Under the pieces are notes generated by a model. It was given only the letters and a program-made list of their open reading frames with translations. It searched no databases and had not been told where the DNA came from. From NCBI RefSeq assembly GCF_900156685.1, contig NZ_FTOJ01000001.1:434001-498000 (forward strand): DNA of 64,000 nt. The letters run 5' to 3'. Position 1 is the first letter of the stretch; every line of letters starts with the position of its first letter. Below, piece by piece: positions 33,875 to 42,177 of the stretch. This DNA is from Chryseobacterium piscicola (GTDB taxonomy: Bacteria; Bacteroidota; Bacteroidia; Flavobacteriales; Weeksellaceae). The position numbers were made by a program, and so were the translations under genes.

Positions 33875-35938
33875 TTATTCTCTGTTTTTTACAAGAATCC
33901 AACCGCTGTATTTCATCTCGGTTTTATTTTTGTCGTCTTCGGTCCATGTGATAGTGTACCAATATGTACCAGTCTGAATTTTTTTACCTCCTGAAGTTCC
34001 GTCCCATGAATAGTTTCGGATTTTGTCTCCTACATAAATTTTATTTCCATATCTATTGTAAACTGTAAAGACTAAATTCTTTTTGTATGATAGTGCAGAA
34101 TAGTCTACGGCATCATTCATATTATCACCATTTGGAGTGATGGCATTTACTAGATTAGGTACCGTTACAGTAACTTGTACAGGATCACAATCATAAGAGT
34201 CATTTACGTAAACTGTATTTTCGCCCCTAGGTAATCCTGAGAAAACATTAGAAGCCTGCCAATTGATCCCATTAATGGAGTATTGGTATCCTGGTGTTCC
34301 ACCGTTAGCAGTTATGGTAACAGAATTATTAGTAATATCAACGGTTGAAATTATAGGCTGATTGCTAGGATAAACATTTACATTCTGAATAGTAAAACAT
34401 TTACCTGTCTGAAGTTTTACCCAATAAGTACCAACTGCTACTCCTGTGATGATTTGTGTTTTTGCACCGGTACTCCATTCATAGCTTAGGAAGCCTGCTC
34501 CGGCATCTAAAGTAGTTCTGTCTTCCATGCAAATTGTTTTGTCTTTAAGGACAGTAGATTTTACTGGAGGAAGAACAATTAAAGTGATTTTTGCAATTGC
34601 CCAACATTCATTTGTGTTGGTTACTCTTACATATACCTCTCTGCTTGTCGTGATATAGTTTGTAGGGTTTGGAATCGGACTTGTTTGTGCTGTAGCATTA
34701 GCTAGAGTGGTGTAGAAAAGTTTTGTGATTCCTGTTTGTGATGTTACTGTAGCTGTTGTTAAATCAAAAGCAGCAGTGGTAGGTGCAAGTTCTATGTAGC
34801 AAGATTCTAATGTAGCTGGGTTTACTATAACAACAGGATAGAAACTCAATGCAATGGTAGCATCATCTGTACAGCCTTCAAAAGAAGTTACTTTTACATA
34901 AACTGTTTTTGGTGCAGACACGTAAGCTGTAGGATTCATTATTTGGTTTGTATTGGCATTCATATCTGCCAAAGATGGGTAGTATTTTTTTATAGATCCA
35001 GGATCATTAAATACTGTTGCAAGTGTAAGATTGAATGTTGCTGTACCTGCGCCATTATTATTACATGCCGTTAAAGTAGCATCTGAAGCTACAATATTTC
35101 CCTGCTTAAATTTAAATCTACCCGTAACAAAGCAACTGTTGATAGGGTTATTCGGGTTTGCGGGATCTTGGTATTTTAGTCTATAATAATAGATTGTTGT
35201 ACCATTTACTAAAGTTGTAGTAAGTGGGTTGTCTCCAGTAATTGCATCATTTACGGTGTTGTGATAGGTTACATTAAAATTTTGATTTCCATTTAGAATA
35301 CCTGCGCTCAAAGTAGTGAAATCAAACTGCATAGGCAATGCACATTTCAAGATTTCGTTTGGTAATGTAGGGTCTGTTGCATTTGGCACTCCAGGAGTAA
35401 TAAATGGAAAAGGAGTTAATGCAGGATTGTTAAATGGAGATGAAAGCTGTGCTGTGCCTTCCCAGATTAAAGAGAATCCGCTATTTGCAGTACTGCTAAA
35501 ATTATCTACAATTAAATAATATGTTTCACCGGCAATTACATCGAGATTAGCTTCAAAATAATTTGATCCCGAATCTGATAATTCCAATCCGGTATTTCCT
35601 GTTGGACTTGCACCCGCATAGTTACATCTGATAGGAGCTCCCAAATTGGCACATGTCGCATTGGCAGCGTAAACAGCAAAATCGTAATCTGTACTGTTAT
35701 TCACAGCATCAATAGTAAAAGCTAAAGTTCCACTTGTAGAAGCGGTAAAGCTATACCAAGTAGAAAAATGTTCGTCATTAATTAAGCATCCTCCAAGATC
35801 TTCTAGGGTTGAGCCTGGTCCACTTGGTGTATAAGATAGAGTTGAATTTCCACAAACGGGTATTGCAGAACTACAATCAGACTGGGAGTAAAGTAATTGT
35901 GAAGATATTAAAATAAAAAGGAGTAGTATTTTTTTCAT
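33875..35938 (-). CDS. PPC-like-domain protein with T9SS type B sorting domain
   Basis: A 687-residue exported surface protein. A signal peptide (1-18) is followed by a beta-sandwich resembling bacterial pre-peptidase C-terminal domains (about 20-170, with SDCSSAIPVCGN, STWYSFTASTSGTLAF, DYDFAVYAAN and GETYYLIVDNF). A linker domain and two cysteine-containing modules (DATLTACNNNGAG) follow. Then come an EWSTGAKTQII module, a SprB-type repeat and the T9SS type B domain from NAITPNGDNMND to KNRE. The N-terminal half is closest to the gene at 36048; the C-terminal half is closest to the lectin protein at 29055. Confidence 0.92.
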   Translation of the reverse strand: MKKILLLFILISSQLLYSQSDCSSAIPVCGNSTLSYTPSGPGSTLEDLGGCLINDEHFSTWYSFTASTSGTLAFTIDAVNNSTDYDFAVYAANATCANLGAPIRCNYAGASPTGNTGLELSDSGSNYFEANLDVIAGETYYLIVDNFSSTANSGFSLIWEGTAQLSSPFNNPALTPFPFITPGVPNATDPTLPNEILKCALPMQFDFTTLSAGILNGNQNFNVTYHNTVNDAITGDNPLTTTLVNGTTIYYYRLKYQDPANPNNPINSCFVTGRFKFKQGNIVASDATLTACNNNGAGTATFNLTLATVFNDPGSIKKYYPSLADMNANTNQIMNPTAYVSAPKTVYVKVTSFEGCTDDATIALSFYPVVIVNPATLESCYIELAPTTAAFDLTTATVTSQTGITKLFYTTLANATAQTSPIPNPTNYITTSREVYVRVTNTNECWAIAKITLIVLPPVKSTVLKDKTICMEDRTTLDAGAGFLSYEWSTGAKTQIITGVAVGTYWVKLQTGKCFTIQNVNVYPSNQPIISTVDITNNSVTITANGGTPGYQYSINGINWQASNVFSGLPRGENTVYVNDSYDCDPVQVTVTVPNLVNAITPNGDNMNDAVDYSALSYKKNLVFTVYNRYGNKIYVGDKIRNYSWDGTSGGKKIQTGTYWYTITWTEDDKNKTEMKYSGWILVKNRE

Positions 35939-35954
35939 TTTAAATTAATTTAAA

Positions 35955-35962
35955 CAAAGTTA
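35955..35962 (-). promoter_or_regulatory. -7 box of the first PPC-type T9SS gene
   Basis: TAACTTTG on the minus strand, 16 bases before the ATG at 35938. Confidence 0.55.
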
Positions 35963-36003
35963 AATAAAATAATTGTCAATTTATATCATTGATTGTATAA
36001 AAC

Positions 36004-36030
36004 AAAAGCTGCACAAAATATGCAGCTTTT
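36004..36030 (-). terminator. Terminator of the second PPC-type T9SS gene
   Basis: A perfect 10-bp stem AAAAGCTGCA / TGCAGCTTTT with loop CAAAATA, 17 bases after the stop on the minus strand. Confidence 0.85.
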
Positions 36031-36047
36031 ATTAGTAGAATATATAA

Positions 36048-38102
36048 TTATTCTCTGTTTTTTACCATTACCCACCCGGAGAATTTAATTGGGGTACTGT
36101 TTTTATTGTTTTCGTTCCATGTTACGGAATACCAATAGGTGCCTGTAGAAACTTTTTTGCCAGCAATGGTTCCGTCCCATTTATACTGGTTGTTTTTATC
36201 AGCCTGATGTATTTTCGTTCCGTATCTATCAAATATATTCAAAACTAAATTCTTTTTATTAGAAAGAGCAGAATAATCTATTACATCATTTACACCGTCT
36301 CCGTTTGGAGTAATCACGTTGATAATGTTTGGAACTACGATATCCACAACAATAGGATCACAGTCATAAGCATCTTTTACATAAACGGTATGGTCACCTC
36401 TATTTAAGTTTAAGAATATATTTGAATCTTGCCAGTTGATATTATCTAGAGAATAGCTATATGCAGGCGTTCCTCCGATTGCGAAAACTGTTACAGTATT
36501 GTTTGATATTTCAATATTAGAAACAACAGGCTGTTCTGAAGGGAAAACTTTTACGGTTTGTTTTGCCCAACAATCTCCAGTTTTTAATTTTACCCAATAC
36601 GTTCCTACAGAAATATTAGATACAGTTTGTGTAGTTGCTCCAGTACTCCATTCATAACCACTAAATCCTGGTCCTGCATCTAGAGTAGTACGGTCTTCCA
36701 TACAGATTACTTTATCAACCAATACTGTAGAATATACGGGAGGAATTACCTCGAGAGTTACTTTTGCTACCGCATAGCAATTGTTTCCGTTCATTACTCT
36801 CACATACACTACTCCTGTTGGTGCGATATAAGGGTTTGTATTTAAAATTTCATTAGTCTGGTTAATAGCATCAGTTTCAGAAGGGTAGTATTTTTTAGTA
36901 ACACCTGTTTGGGAAGTAACTAAGGCTGCAGTAAGATTAAAACTTGCCATAGATGAGTTTCCTTCGATAAAGCAAGACCTTAGAGAAGCTTGGTTTACAA
37001 CCACAACAGGAAAGAAGGTGAGTTTGATTTCTGCTATATCAGTACATCCAAAAGGCGAAGTTCCAAGTACAAAAACAGAACCTCCACCAGATAGGTATTG
37101 ATATATATTTGTAATCTGGTTTGTATTATTGTTAAGGTCAAACATTGAAGGATAATATTTCAATGTAATAGTTGTGTCTGTGGTTACAACAGCATCTGTA
37201 AGATTAAATATGGCTGTGCCAGTATTGTTATTATTACATTGTGTGAGTGTTTGATCTGTAAGAGTAAAAGCACCGTTTTTAAACTTAAAATTGCCAGTTA
37301 TCGCACATTTGTTGACTGGGTCATTCGGATTAGTCGGATTGGTGTATTGTATACTGTAATAATAGGTGTCTGTAGTATTTACAGGAATAGGAGCTGTGAT
37401 AGCATTTTGATTGCTAAGCATATCATTCGTATTCTTATAATATTTTACTGCAAAATTGGGGTTGCCATTAATGATTCCTGTAGATAATGTACTGAAATTA
37501 AAAACTGCAGGGTTTGTACAAACAACTACTTCGTTTGGTCCACCATTCGGGCTTGTAAGTCCAGGTGCAATGAAAGGATTGGGTACTAGAGTAGAGTTAA
37601 AAGGCGATGCAAGCGTTGCTGTTCCACTCCATGTTAAACTAAAACCGTTAGCAGATTTACTAAAGTTATCTACTACTAAATAATAAGTTTCACCTGGTAA
37701 TACATCTAGATATTGACTCCAATAACCAGTGTAGGGAGGCGTGAGCGCCAGACCGGTAACTCCCGCAGGGTTTGATCCTGCGTAATTACATCTAATAGGC
37801 GCACCAAAGTTAGCACATGTTTTATTAGGCCCGTAAACTCCAAAATCATAGTCATCTGGTAAGTTATTCGATGTTATAGTAAATCCTAAAGTTCCTGCTG
37901 TGCCAATGGTAAAACTGTACCAAACAGAATAGTGCTCGTCAGTAGAAAGACAGCCACCAAGATCTTCTAGTATATCACCAGGACCAGATGGCGTGTACGA
38001 AATATTTGAATTTCCGCATAAAGCAATTGCTGTAGGGCAGTCTGATTGCGCAAAAAACAGATGCGACAGAAATATGAAGAGAATGAGTAGAGTTTTTTTC
38101 AT
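36048..38102 (-). CDS. PPC-like-domain protein with T9SS type B sorting domain (paralogue)
   Basis: A 684-residue paralogue of the gene at 33875. Its signal peptide and N-terminal PPC-like domain share SDCPTAIALCGN, SYTPSGPGDILEDLGGCL and GETYYLVVDNFSKS. The two cysteine-containing modules, EWSTGATTQTV module, SprB-type repeat (GGTPAYSYSLD) and T9SS type B domain then follow. The stretches KLKTGDCWAKQTVKVFPSEQ and DRYGTKIHQADKNNQYKWDG are closest to the lectin protein at 26624 rather than to the adjacent paralogue. Expected to be exported by the T9SS and held on the surface. The role is unknown. Confidence 0.92.
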   Translation of the reverse strand: MKKTLLILFIFLSHLFFAQSDCPTAIALCGNSNISYTPSGPGDILEDLGGCLSTDEHYSVWYSFTIGTAGTLGFTITSNNLPDDYDFGVYGPNKTCANFGAPIRCNYAGSNPAGVTGLALTPPYTGYWSQYLDVLPGETYYLVVDNFSKSANGFSLTWSGTATLASPFNSTLVPNPFIAPGLTSPNGGPNEVVVCTNPAVFNFSTLSTGIINGNPNFAVKYYKNTNDMLSNQNAITAPIPVNTTDTYYYSIQYTNPTNPNDPVNKCAITGNFKFKNGAFTLTDQTLTQCNNNNTGTAIFNLTDAVVTTDTTITLKYYPSMFDLNNNTNQITNIYQYLSGGGSVFVLGTSPFGCTDIAEIKLTFFPVVVVNQASLRSCFIEGNSSMASFNLTAALVTSQTGVTKKYYPSETDAINQTNEILNTNPYIAPTGVVYVRVMNGNNCYAVAKVTLEVIPPVYSTVLVDKVICMEDRTTLDAGPGFSGYEWSTGATTQTVSNISVGTYWVKLKTGDCWAKQTVKVFPSEQPVVSNIEISNNTVTVFAIGGTPAYSYSLDNINWQDSNIFLNLNRGDHTVYVKDAYDCDPIVVDIVVPNIINVITPNGDGVNDVIDYSALSNKKNLVLNIFDRYGTKIHQADKNNQYKWDGTIAGKKVSTGTYWYSVTWNENNKNSTPIKFSGWVMVKNRE

Positions 38103-38118
38103 ACTAAAAAATTTATAA

Positions 38119-38126
38119 CAAATATA
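38119..38126 (-). promoter_or_regulatory. -7 box of the second PPC-type T9SS gene
   Basis: TATATTTG on the minus strand, 16 bases before the ATG at 38102. Confidence 0.55.
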
Positions 38127-38187
38127 ATAAATTATTAAATAGAAACTGATTATTTGATGATAATTAATTAAAAACGAGAAAAAACAA

Positions 38188-39423
38188 TTAATATTGCATT
38201 TTTCTCAACTTAAAATTGGTACTTCCTACCATTAAGGCAATTAATACAGTAAGACTTCCGCCAATTACTACAGACCGTACTGCACCGAGAAATTTTGCAG
38301 CAACTCCGCTCTCAAACTGCCCCATTTCGTTGCTAGACATGATGAATATAGAGTTTACACTTAAAACTCGTCCTCTGATGTGATCTGGAGTTTTCAATTG
38401 TACAATAGTTCCTCGAATAACTACTGAAATGCCATCCAACATTCCACTCATGACTAAAAACAAGAATGAAAGCCAATAATAATTTGAAAGACCGAAGCCA
38501 ATTATACAAATTCCGAATCCTGCTACTGCAACCAATAATATTTTGCCTTGATTTTTTCTTAAAGGAAACAATGCCAATGTTGTTATAATAATCATTGAGC
38601 CAATATCCGATGCAGCATTAAGTAGTCCTAAACCGTCAGCACCAGATTTCAAAATATCTGTAGCGAATACAGGGATCATAGCTACCGCTCCTCCAAAAAG
38701 TACCGCAAACATATCTAGATATAAAGCACCCAGTATTTCTTTGGTTTTATAAATGAAAGAAACTCCCTCCTTTATACTTTCTATTACCTTTATATCTCCT
38801 TTTTTAGGCTCAGGAAACTGTTTGTTGAGTTGCCAAAAAAATAGAGAAGAGATGATAATAAGTATAACCACTACCATCACAGTCCATTTTATTCCGTAAA
38901 ATTCTATTAAAAATCCACCTGCAGCATGTCCGCAAACAGACGATATCAAGAATGTAGCTTGGTTAAGCGTAATTGCACTTGGGAGGTTAATTTGATTTAC
39001 AATTTTTGGGATCATTGATGGAACAATCGGCCCAATAAAGGCTCTAGCAATACCCGTAAAAAAAATAACAGCATATATAAAATAGGTAATCTGATTACCG
39101 CTAAAATCTAGTTCAATATTGTAAAATGCAGGAATCAGCAAAAGCCCAATCAAAAAAACATAGGCGTAAGTACAGATAAGTAGTAGTTTTTTCTTCTCTC
39201 TGGTGTCAATTACATGTCCTGCGTACAATGCACAGCTTACAGCAGGAATCACTTCAGAAAGTCCGATAAGCCCGATTGAGAAAGGGTCTTTTGTGAGCTG
39301 ATAAACCCACCATCCTAGTAATGTTGCAAGCATTCTGAATGCTAAAATGATAAAAAATCTTCCTGTAAGAAGATTTCTAAATTCGCCATTTTTCAAGGTT
39401 TGTAGCGGAGAAAGTGAAATCAT
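38188..39423 (-). CDS. Major facilitator superfamily transporter
   Basis: A 411-residue inner-membrane protein with about 12 membrane helices. It has an early FRNLLTGRFF, a cytoplasmic loop DTREKKK between helices 2 and 3 and a second-half RGTIVQLKTPDHIRGRVLSV. The last stretch is typical of the DHA3-like/enterobactin-exporter group. Drug, siderophore or metabolite efflux is likely; the substrate is unknown. I chose the ATG at 39423, since the two-codon longer frame would need TTG. The ATG is 3 bases after a -7 box that lies in the tail of the preceding terminator. Confidence 0.88.
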   Translation of the reverse strand: MISLSPLQTLKNGEFRNLLTGRFFIILAFRMLATLLGWWVYQLTKDPFSIGLIGLSEVIPAVSCALYAGHVIDTREKKKLLLICTYAYVFLIGLLLIPAFYNIELDFSGNQITYFIYAVIFFTGIARAFIGPIVPSMIPKIVNQINLPSAITLNQATFLISSVCGHAAGGFLIEFYGIKWTVMVVVILIIISSLFFWQLNKQFPEPKKGDIKVIESIKEGVSFIYKTKEILGALYLDMFAVLFGGAVAMIPVFATDILKSGADGLGLLNAASDIGSMIIITTLALFPLRKNQGKILLVAVAGFGICIIGFGLSNYYWLSFLFLVMSGMLDGISVVIRGTIVQLKTPDHIRGRVLSVNSIFIMSSNEMGQFESGVAAKFLGAVRSVVIGGSLTVLIALMVGSTNFKLRKMQY

Positions 39424-39426
39424 GTA

Positions 39427-39434
39427 CAAAAATA
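39427..39434 (-). promoter_or_regulatory. -7 box of the MFS gene, overlapping a terminator
   Basis: TATTTTTG on the minus strand ends 3 bases before the ATG. It coincides with the 3' arm and T-run of the terminator at 39430-39461. Confidence 0.5.
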
Positions 39435-39461
39435 GCTCTAAAAATTTATTTAGAGCTATTT
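39430..39461 (-). terminator. Terminator of the small lipoprotein gene
   Basis: A 13-bp stem AAATAGCTCTAAA / TTTAGAGCTATTT with a 6-base loop. The T-run on the minus strand reaches the start of the MFS gene. Confidence 0.8.
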
Positions 39462-39494
39462 ATATTTTATTTTAAGCTAAAATTAAGCTTGAAT

Positions 39495-39863
39495 TTAGTT
39501 TTTGTCTGCTCTCATTGAGCTGAGTACAATTGCGGCAGTAGCAGCAGCGCCTATTACGATTGCGCCCGTACTTACTCTGGCTTTAGAGCGGTCTTTTACA
39601 GATTCTATATTGCTTTTTGGGATTTTAATTTCTGTACTGTCTTTTTTACCTTTCATTCCGATGATATTTTCGCCAACGATATTCTTGAATAGGATGGTTT
39701 CTTTTGCAGAACCATCTTTTTTATTTACGGTATAAATTTTCCCGGCTTGAAGATTTGAGTAATTGTTTTGAGAAATATCTTCCGAATAATTTGTTGTAGC
39801 GCAAGACGAAATCACGAATAACGAAGTCAGTAAGGAAGATTTTAATAGTACAGATGCTCTCAT
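39495..39863 (-). CDS. Small hypothetical lipoprotein
   Basis: A 122-residue exported protein. The signal ends in VISSCATT (lipidated cysteine near 21), the body is lysine- and asparagine-rich, and a small hydrophobic stretch near the C-terminus (GAIVIGAAATAAIVLSSM) could be a second membrane anchor. The body has short beta-like segments (GKIYTVNKKDG, IIGMKGKKDSTEIKIPKS). I recognise no domain with a known role. It is monocistronic with its own -7 box and terminator. Confidence 0.75.
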   Translation of the reverse strand: MRASVLLKSSLLTSLFVISSCATTNYSEDISQNNYSNLQAGKIYTVNKKDGSAKETILFKNIVGENIIGMKGKKDSTEIKIPKSNIESVKDRSKARVSTGAIVIGAAATAAIVLSSMRADKN

Positions 39864-39881
39864 TATAATTTTTTAGTTTTT

Positions 39882-39889
39882 CAAATTTA
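39882..39889 (-). promoter_or_regulatory. -7 box of the small lipoprotein gene
   Basis: TAAATTTG on the minus strand, 18 bases before the ATG at 39863. Confidence 0.55.
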
Positions 39890-39933
39890 TAATTTTTTTT
39901 GAATATATCTTTTGGGAATTTAAAAAAATGTGT

Positions 39934-41433
39934 CTATACTTTGTAAATTTCAATTAAATCTGCCAATTTTCTGTCATTAGCAAGTCTTGGTGTTTTGTTT
40001 TGGCCTCCCAATTTCCCTTGAGATTTTGCATATTCATTGAAGGCATTTTTTTTCAATCTCGAAATTTTTAATTTTTGAAGAATGTTTCCAGAAATTAAAT
40101 CATCATAATAGGTGTTTCTATTTCTCAGTTGAATATCGAGTTCTTCTTTAAATTGATTTAAATCTTGTGGTTCTTGTTCAAATTCTATAAACCATTCATG
40201 ATAAGGTAGTTCTTCTTCCGCATTCACCTGAGGCGCAAGATGAAATTCGGTGATTTTTGCAGGAAATTTCTCAACCGTAGCTTTCATTGCTTCTTCTACT
40301 TCAAAAGCAATAACGTGCTCACCAAAAGCTGATGTGAAATGCTTTGTTCTTCCGCTTACCAAAACTCGATAAGGATTTTTATCTATAAACCTCACTACAT
40401 CACCAATAGAGTAAGCCCAAAGGCCAGAGTTGGTGGTTAAAATTAAAGCATAATCTTTATTTAATTCCACATCTTTTAAAGTAAGTCTTTCGGCGTCTGG
40501 CTTTCCAAATTGTTCTAATGGAATAAATTCATAGAAAATACCATGGTTGGTTAAAAGCAGAAGACCTTCTTTTGTATAGTCGTCTTGAAAAGCAAAAAAA
40601 CCTTCAGAAGCGGGAAAAGTCTGCACGATATCTACTTTTTCACCAAGAAGATATTCCATTTTATCTTTATAAGGTTCGTAGTTTACTCCACCTGTCACAA
40701 TGAGTTGAAGATTAGGAAACAGTTGTTTGATTTTTTTGCCGTGTTTTTCAGTCAGTTTTTCGAAATACATAATTAGCCACGGTGGAATTCCGGAAATCAA
40801 AGTCATATTTTCATGCTCTGTTTCTTTTACTATTTTATCTACTTTGGTTTCCCAGTCGTCAATCAAATTCGTTTCCCAGCTAGGTAATCTGTTTTTTTGA
40901 AGATATTTGGGGATGTGATGAGCAACAATTCCTGAAAGTCGCCCTGTTTTAATACCATAAACTTCTTCTAATTCTGGGCTTCCCTGTAGGAAAATCATTT
41001 TACCAGTGACGAAATCGGCATTATATTTTTTAGCAATATAATGGAATAAAGCACTCTGCGCACCTTTTACCTGAAAAGGCATTGCTTCTTTTGAAATAGG
41101 AATGTATTTTGAGCCGGAAGTAGTACCAGATGTTTTAGCAAAATACTCCGGTGTGCCTATCCAAAGAATGTCTCGTTGCCCTTTTTTTACTTTTTCAATA
41201 TAAAATTTTAGATCTTCATAATCATTAATCTTTACTTTTTCCTGAAAATCTTTAACGGTTTTTATGTTTTCAAAGTCGTGGCTGCGCCCGAAAAGCGTCT
41301 TTTCGGCAGTTTTTACAAGGGTTAATAATAATTCTTCCTGCAATCTTTCGGCCTTGTTTTTAAAATTTTTAGTTTGTAAAACGTGACGTTTTGCCCAAGC
41401 CAAAGCAATATTTTTCTTCAAGAAATTTAGCAT
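39934..41433 (-). CDS. GH3 auxin-responsive promoter family protein
   Basis: A 499-residue enzyme of the adenylate-forming superfamily related to plant GH3 acyl-amino acid synthetases. The ATP-binding FAKTSGTTSGSKYIPI (about 104-119), the later LIVTGGVNYEPY, the YALILTTNSGLWAYSIGDVV substrate/ATP region and a C-terminal HFTSAFGEHV match the family. Plant enzymes conjugate jasmonate or auxin to amino acids. What the many Bacteroidetes homologues adenylate is unknown. It is a single gene whose -7 box ends 4 bases before the ATG. Confidence 0.92.
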   Translation of the reverse strand: MLNFLKKNIALAWAKRHVLQTKNFKNKAERLQEELLLTLVKTAEKTLFGRSHDFENIKTVKDFQEKVKINDYEDLKFYIEKVKKGQRDILWIGTPEYFAKTSGTTSGSKYIPISKEAMPFQVKGAQSALFHYIAKKYNADFVTGKMIFLQGSPELEEVYGIKTGRLSGIVAHHIPKYLQKNRLPSWETNLIDDWETKVDKIVKETEHENMTLISGIPPWLIMYFEKLTEKHGKKIKQLFPNLQLIVTGGVNYEPYKDKMEYLLGEKVDIVQTFPASEGFFAFQDDYTKEGLLLLTNHGIFYEFIPLEQFGKPDAERLTLKDVELNKDYALILTTNSGLWAYSIGDVVRFIDKNPYRVLVSGRTKHFTSAFGEHVIAFEVEEAMKATVEKFPAKITEFHLAPQVNAEEELPYHEWFIEFEQEPQDLNQFKEELDIQLRNRNTYYDDLISGNILQKLKISRLKKNAFNEYAKSQGKLGGQNKTPRLANDRKLADLIEIYKV

Positions 41434-41437
41434 GCCT

Positions 41438-41445
41438 CAAATTTA
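41438..41445 (-). promoter_or_regulatory. -7 box of the GH3 gene, probably leaderless
   Basis: TAAATTTG on the minus strand, followed by AGGC and the ATG at 41433. Confidence 0.55.
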
Positions 41446-41481
41446 TAAATAATGCAATAATTTTTGAATATTTTATTTCAA

Positions 41482-41508
41482 CAAAAAGCCGAAGATTTTT
41501 CTCCGGCT
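41482..41508 (-). terminator. Terminator of the small basic protein gene
   Basis: On the minus strand AGCCGGAG pairs with CTTCGGCT (one G-U pair), loop AAAAAT, followed by TTTTTG, 40 bases after the stop. Confidence 0.8.
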
Positions 41509-41548
41509 CTATAGAATTTGATTATCAAATTACAACCTATGGTTGATA

Positions 41549-41794
41549 TTATTTGTTTTGCTTGAATCTTTTGTCGGGCGTACCGTCTTTTTTTAATTTT
41601 TGGTTTTCCTTGTACCTTTTATCCGGAGTACCGTCTTTTTTCATTTTTGCAGCTGGTTTTGCAGCCGGTTTAGCTTCCATAGTCTTTACCACTTTTGTGG
41701 TTTTTTGGGATGCTTTCGTAGCTGGTGCTACTTGCTGTGCTTGTGCAAATCCTAATCCAATGATTATAGATAGTGCGGTGATGAATTTTCTCAT
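41549..41794 (-). CDS. Small basic secreted protein with KKDGTPDKR repeats
   Basis: An 81-residue protein with a signal peptide (1-19, cleavage after AQA). A lysine/alanine/proline-rich linker and two copies of KKDGTPDKR (52-60 and 68-76) follow, separated by YKENQKL. The mature part is strongly basic with no hydrophobic core, so it is probably unstructured in the periplasm or outside the cell. Similar repeat proteins are common in Chryseobacterium and relatives as far as I recall, with no known function. Binding to nucleic acid, polysaccharide or the envelope is possible but not shown. Confidence 0.8.
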   Translation of the reverse strand: MRKFITALSIIIGLGFAQAQQVAPATKASQKTTKVVKTMEAKPAAKPAAKMKKDGTPDKRYKENQKLKKDGTPDKRFKQNK

Positions 41795-42105
41795 TGTTGA
41801 TATGTTTTAATGATAATCAAATGTAATCAAAAACCAGATATATTTTATTCCAAATTAAAATTTAACTAAAACTTATTAAATCTTAAAATAAACTTACCTT
41901 TCTATGGAGACAGTTTAATTTTTAAATAAATCTGTGGATTTATCTTGTGCAATTAGCTTTATAAGATTTTCTAGATTTAATGTATTGTTGTCTATTCTTA
42001 GATAAATCACCCTATTAAATCATCTTTTTATTAGAGTGTTGTCTCTTCATGCTTTTTTGGTCTGTAATTTGGTTTTCATGAAAAACATTGATGTCAAATA
42101 AATCT

Positions 42106-42113
42106 TATCTTTG
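42106..42113 (+). promoter_or_regulatory. -7 box of mfd
   Basis: TATCTTTG matches TAnnTTTG. It lies 64 bases before the chosen ATG, predicting a leader of about 60 bases, unusually long beside the short leaders of this window. Confidence 0.6.
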
Positions 42114-42124
42114 CAAATGACCCT

Positions 42125-42155
42125 GCGGTTTCGGAAAACTCCCGAAATCGCTTTT
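42125..42155 (+). other. Terminator-like hairpin in the mfd leader
   Basis: GCGGTTTCGG pairs with CCGAAATCGC (10 bp, one G-U) around the loop AAAACTC and is followed by TTTTG. It lies between the -7 box and the start codon, the position of an attenuator. Confidence 0.55.
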
Positions 42156-42177
42156 GTCGTTGATACTAAAATTACTT

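Larger units (their letters stand above)
41795..42177. other. 383-base divergent intergenic region before mfd
   Basis: AT-rich, without a coding frame. It contains the start region of the small basic protein gene on the minus strand and the mfd promoter (42106-42113) with a hairpin-forming leader (42125-42155). I see nothing else. Confidence 0.7.

Noticed and set aside
26624-38102. Treating the repeated stretches of the T9SS genes as a DNA repeat array or CRISPR
   Set aside because: The similarity is protein-level domain paralogy across long genes; there are no short regularly spaced repeats.
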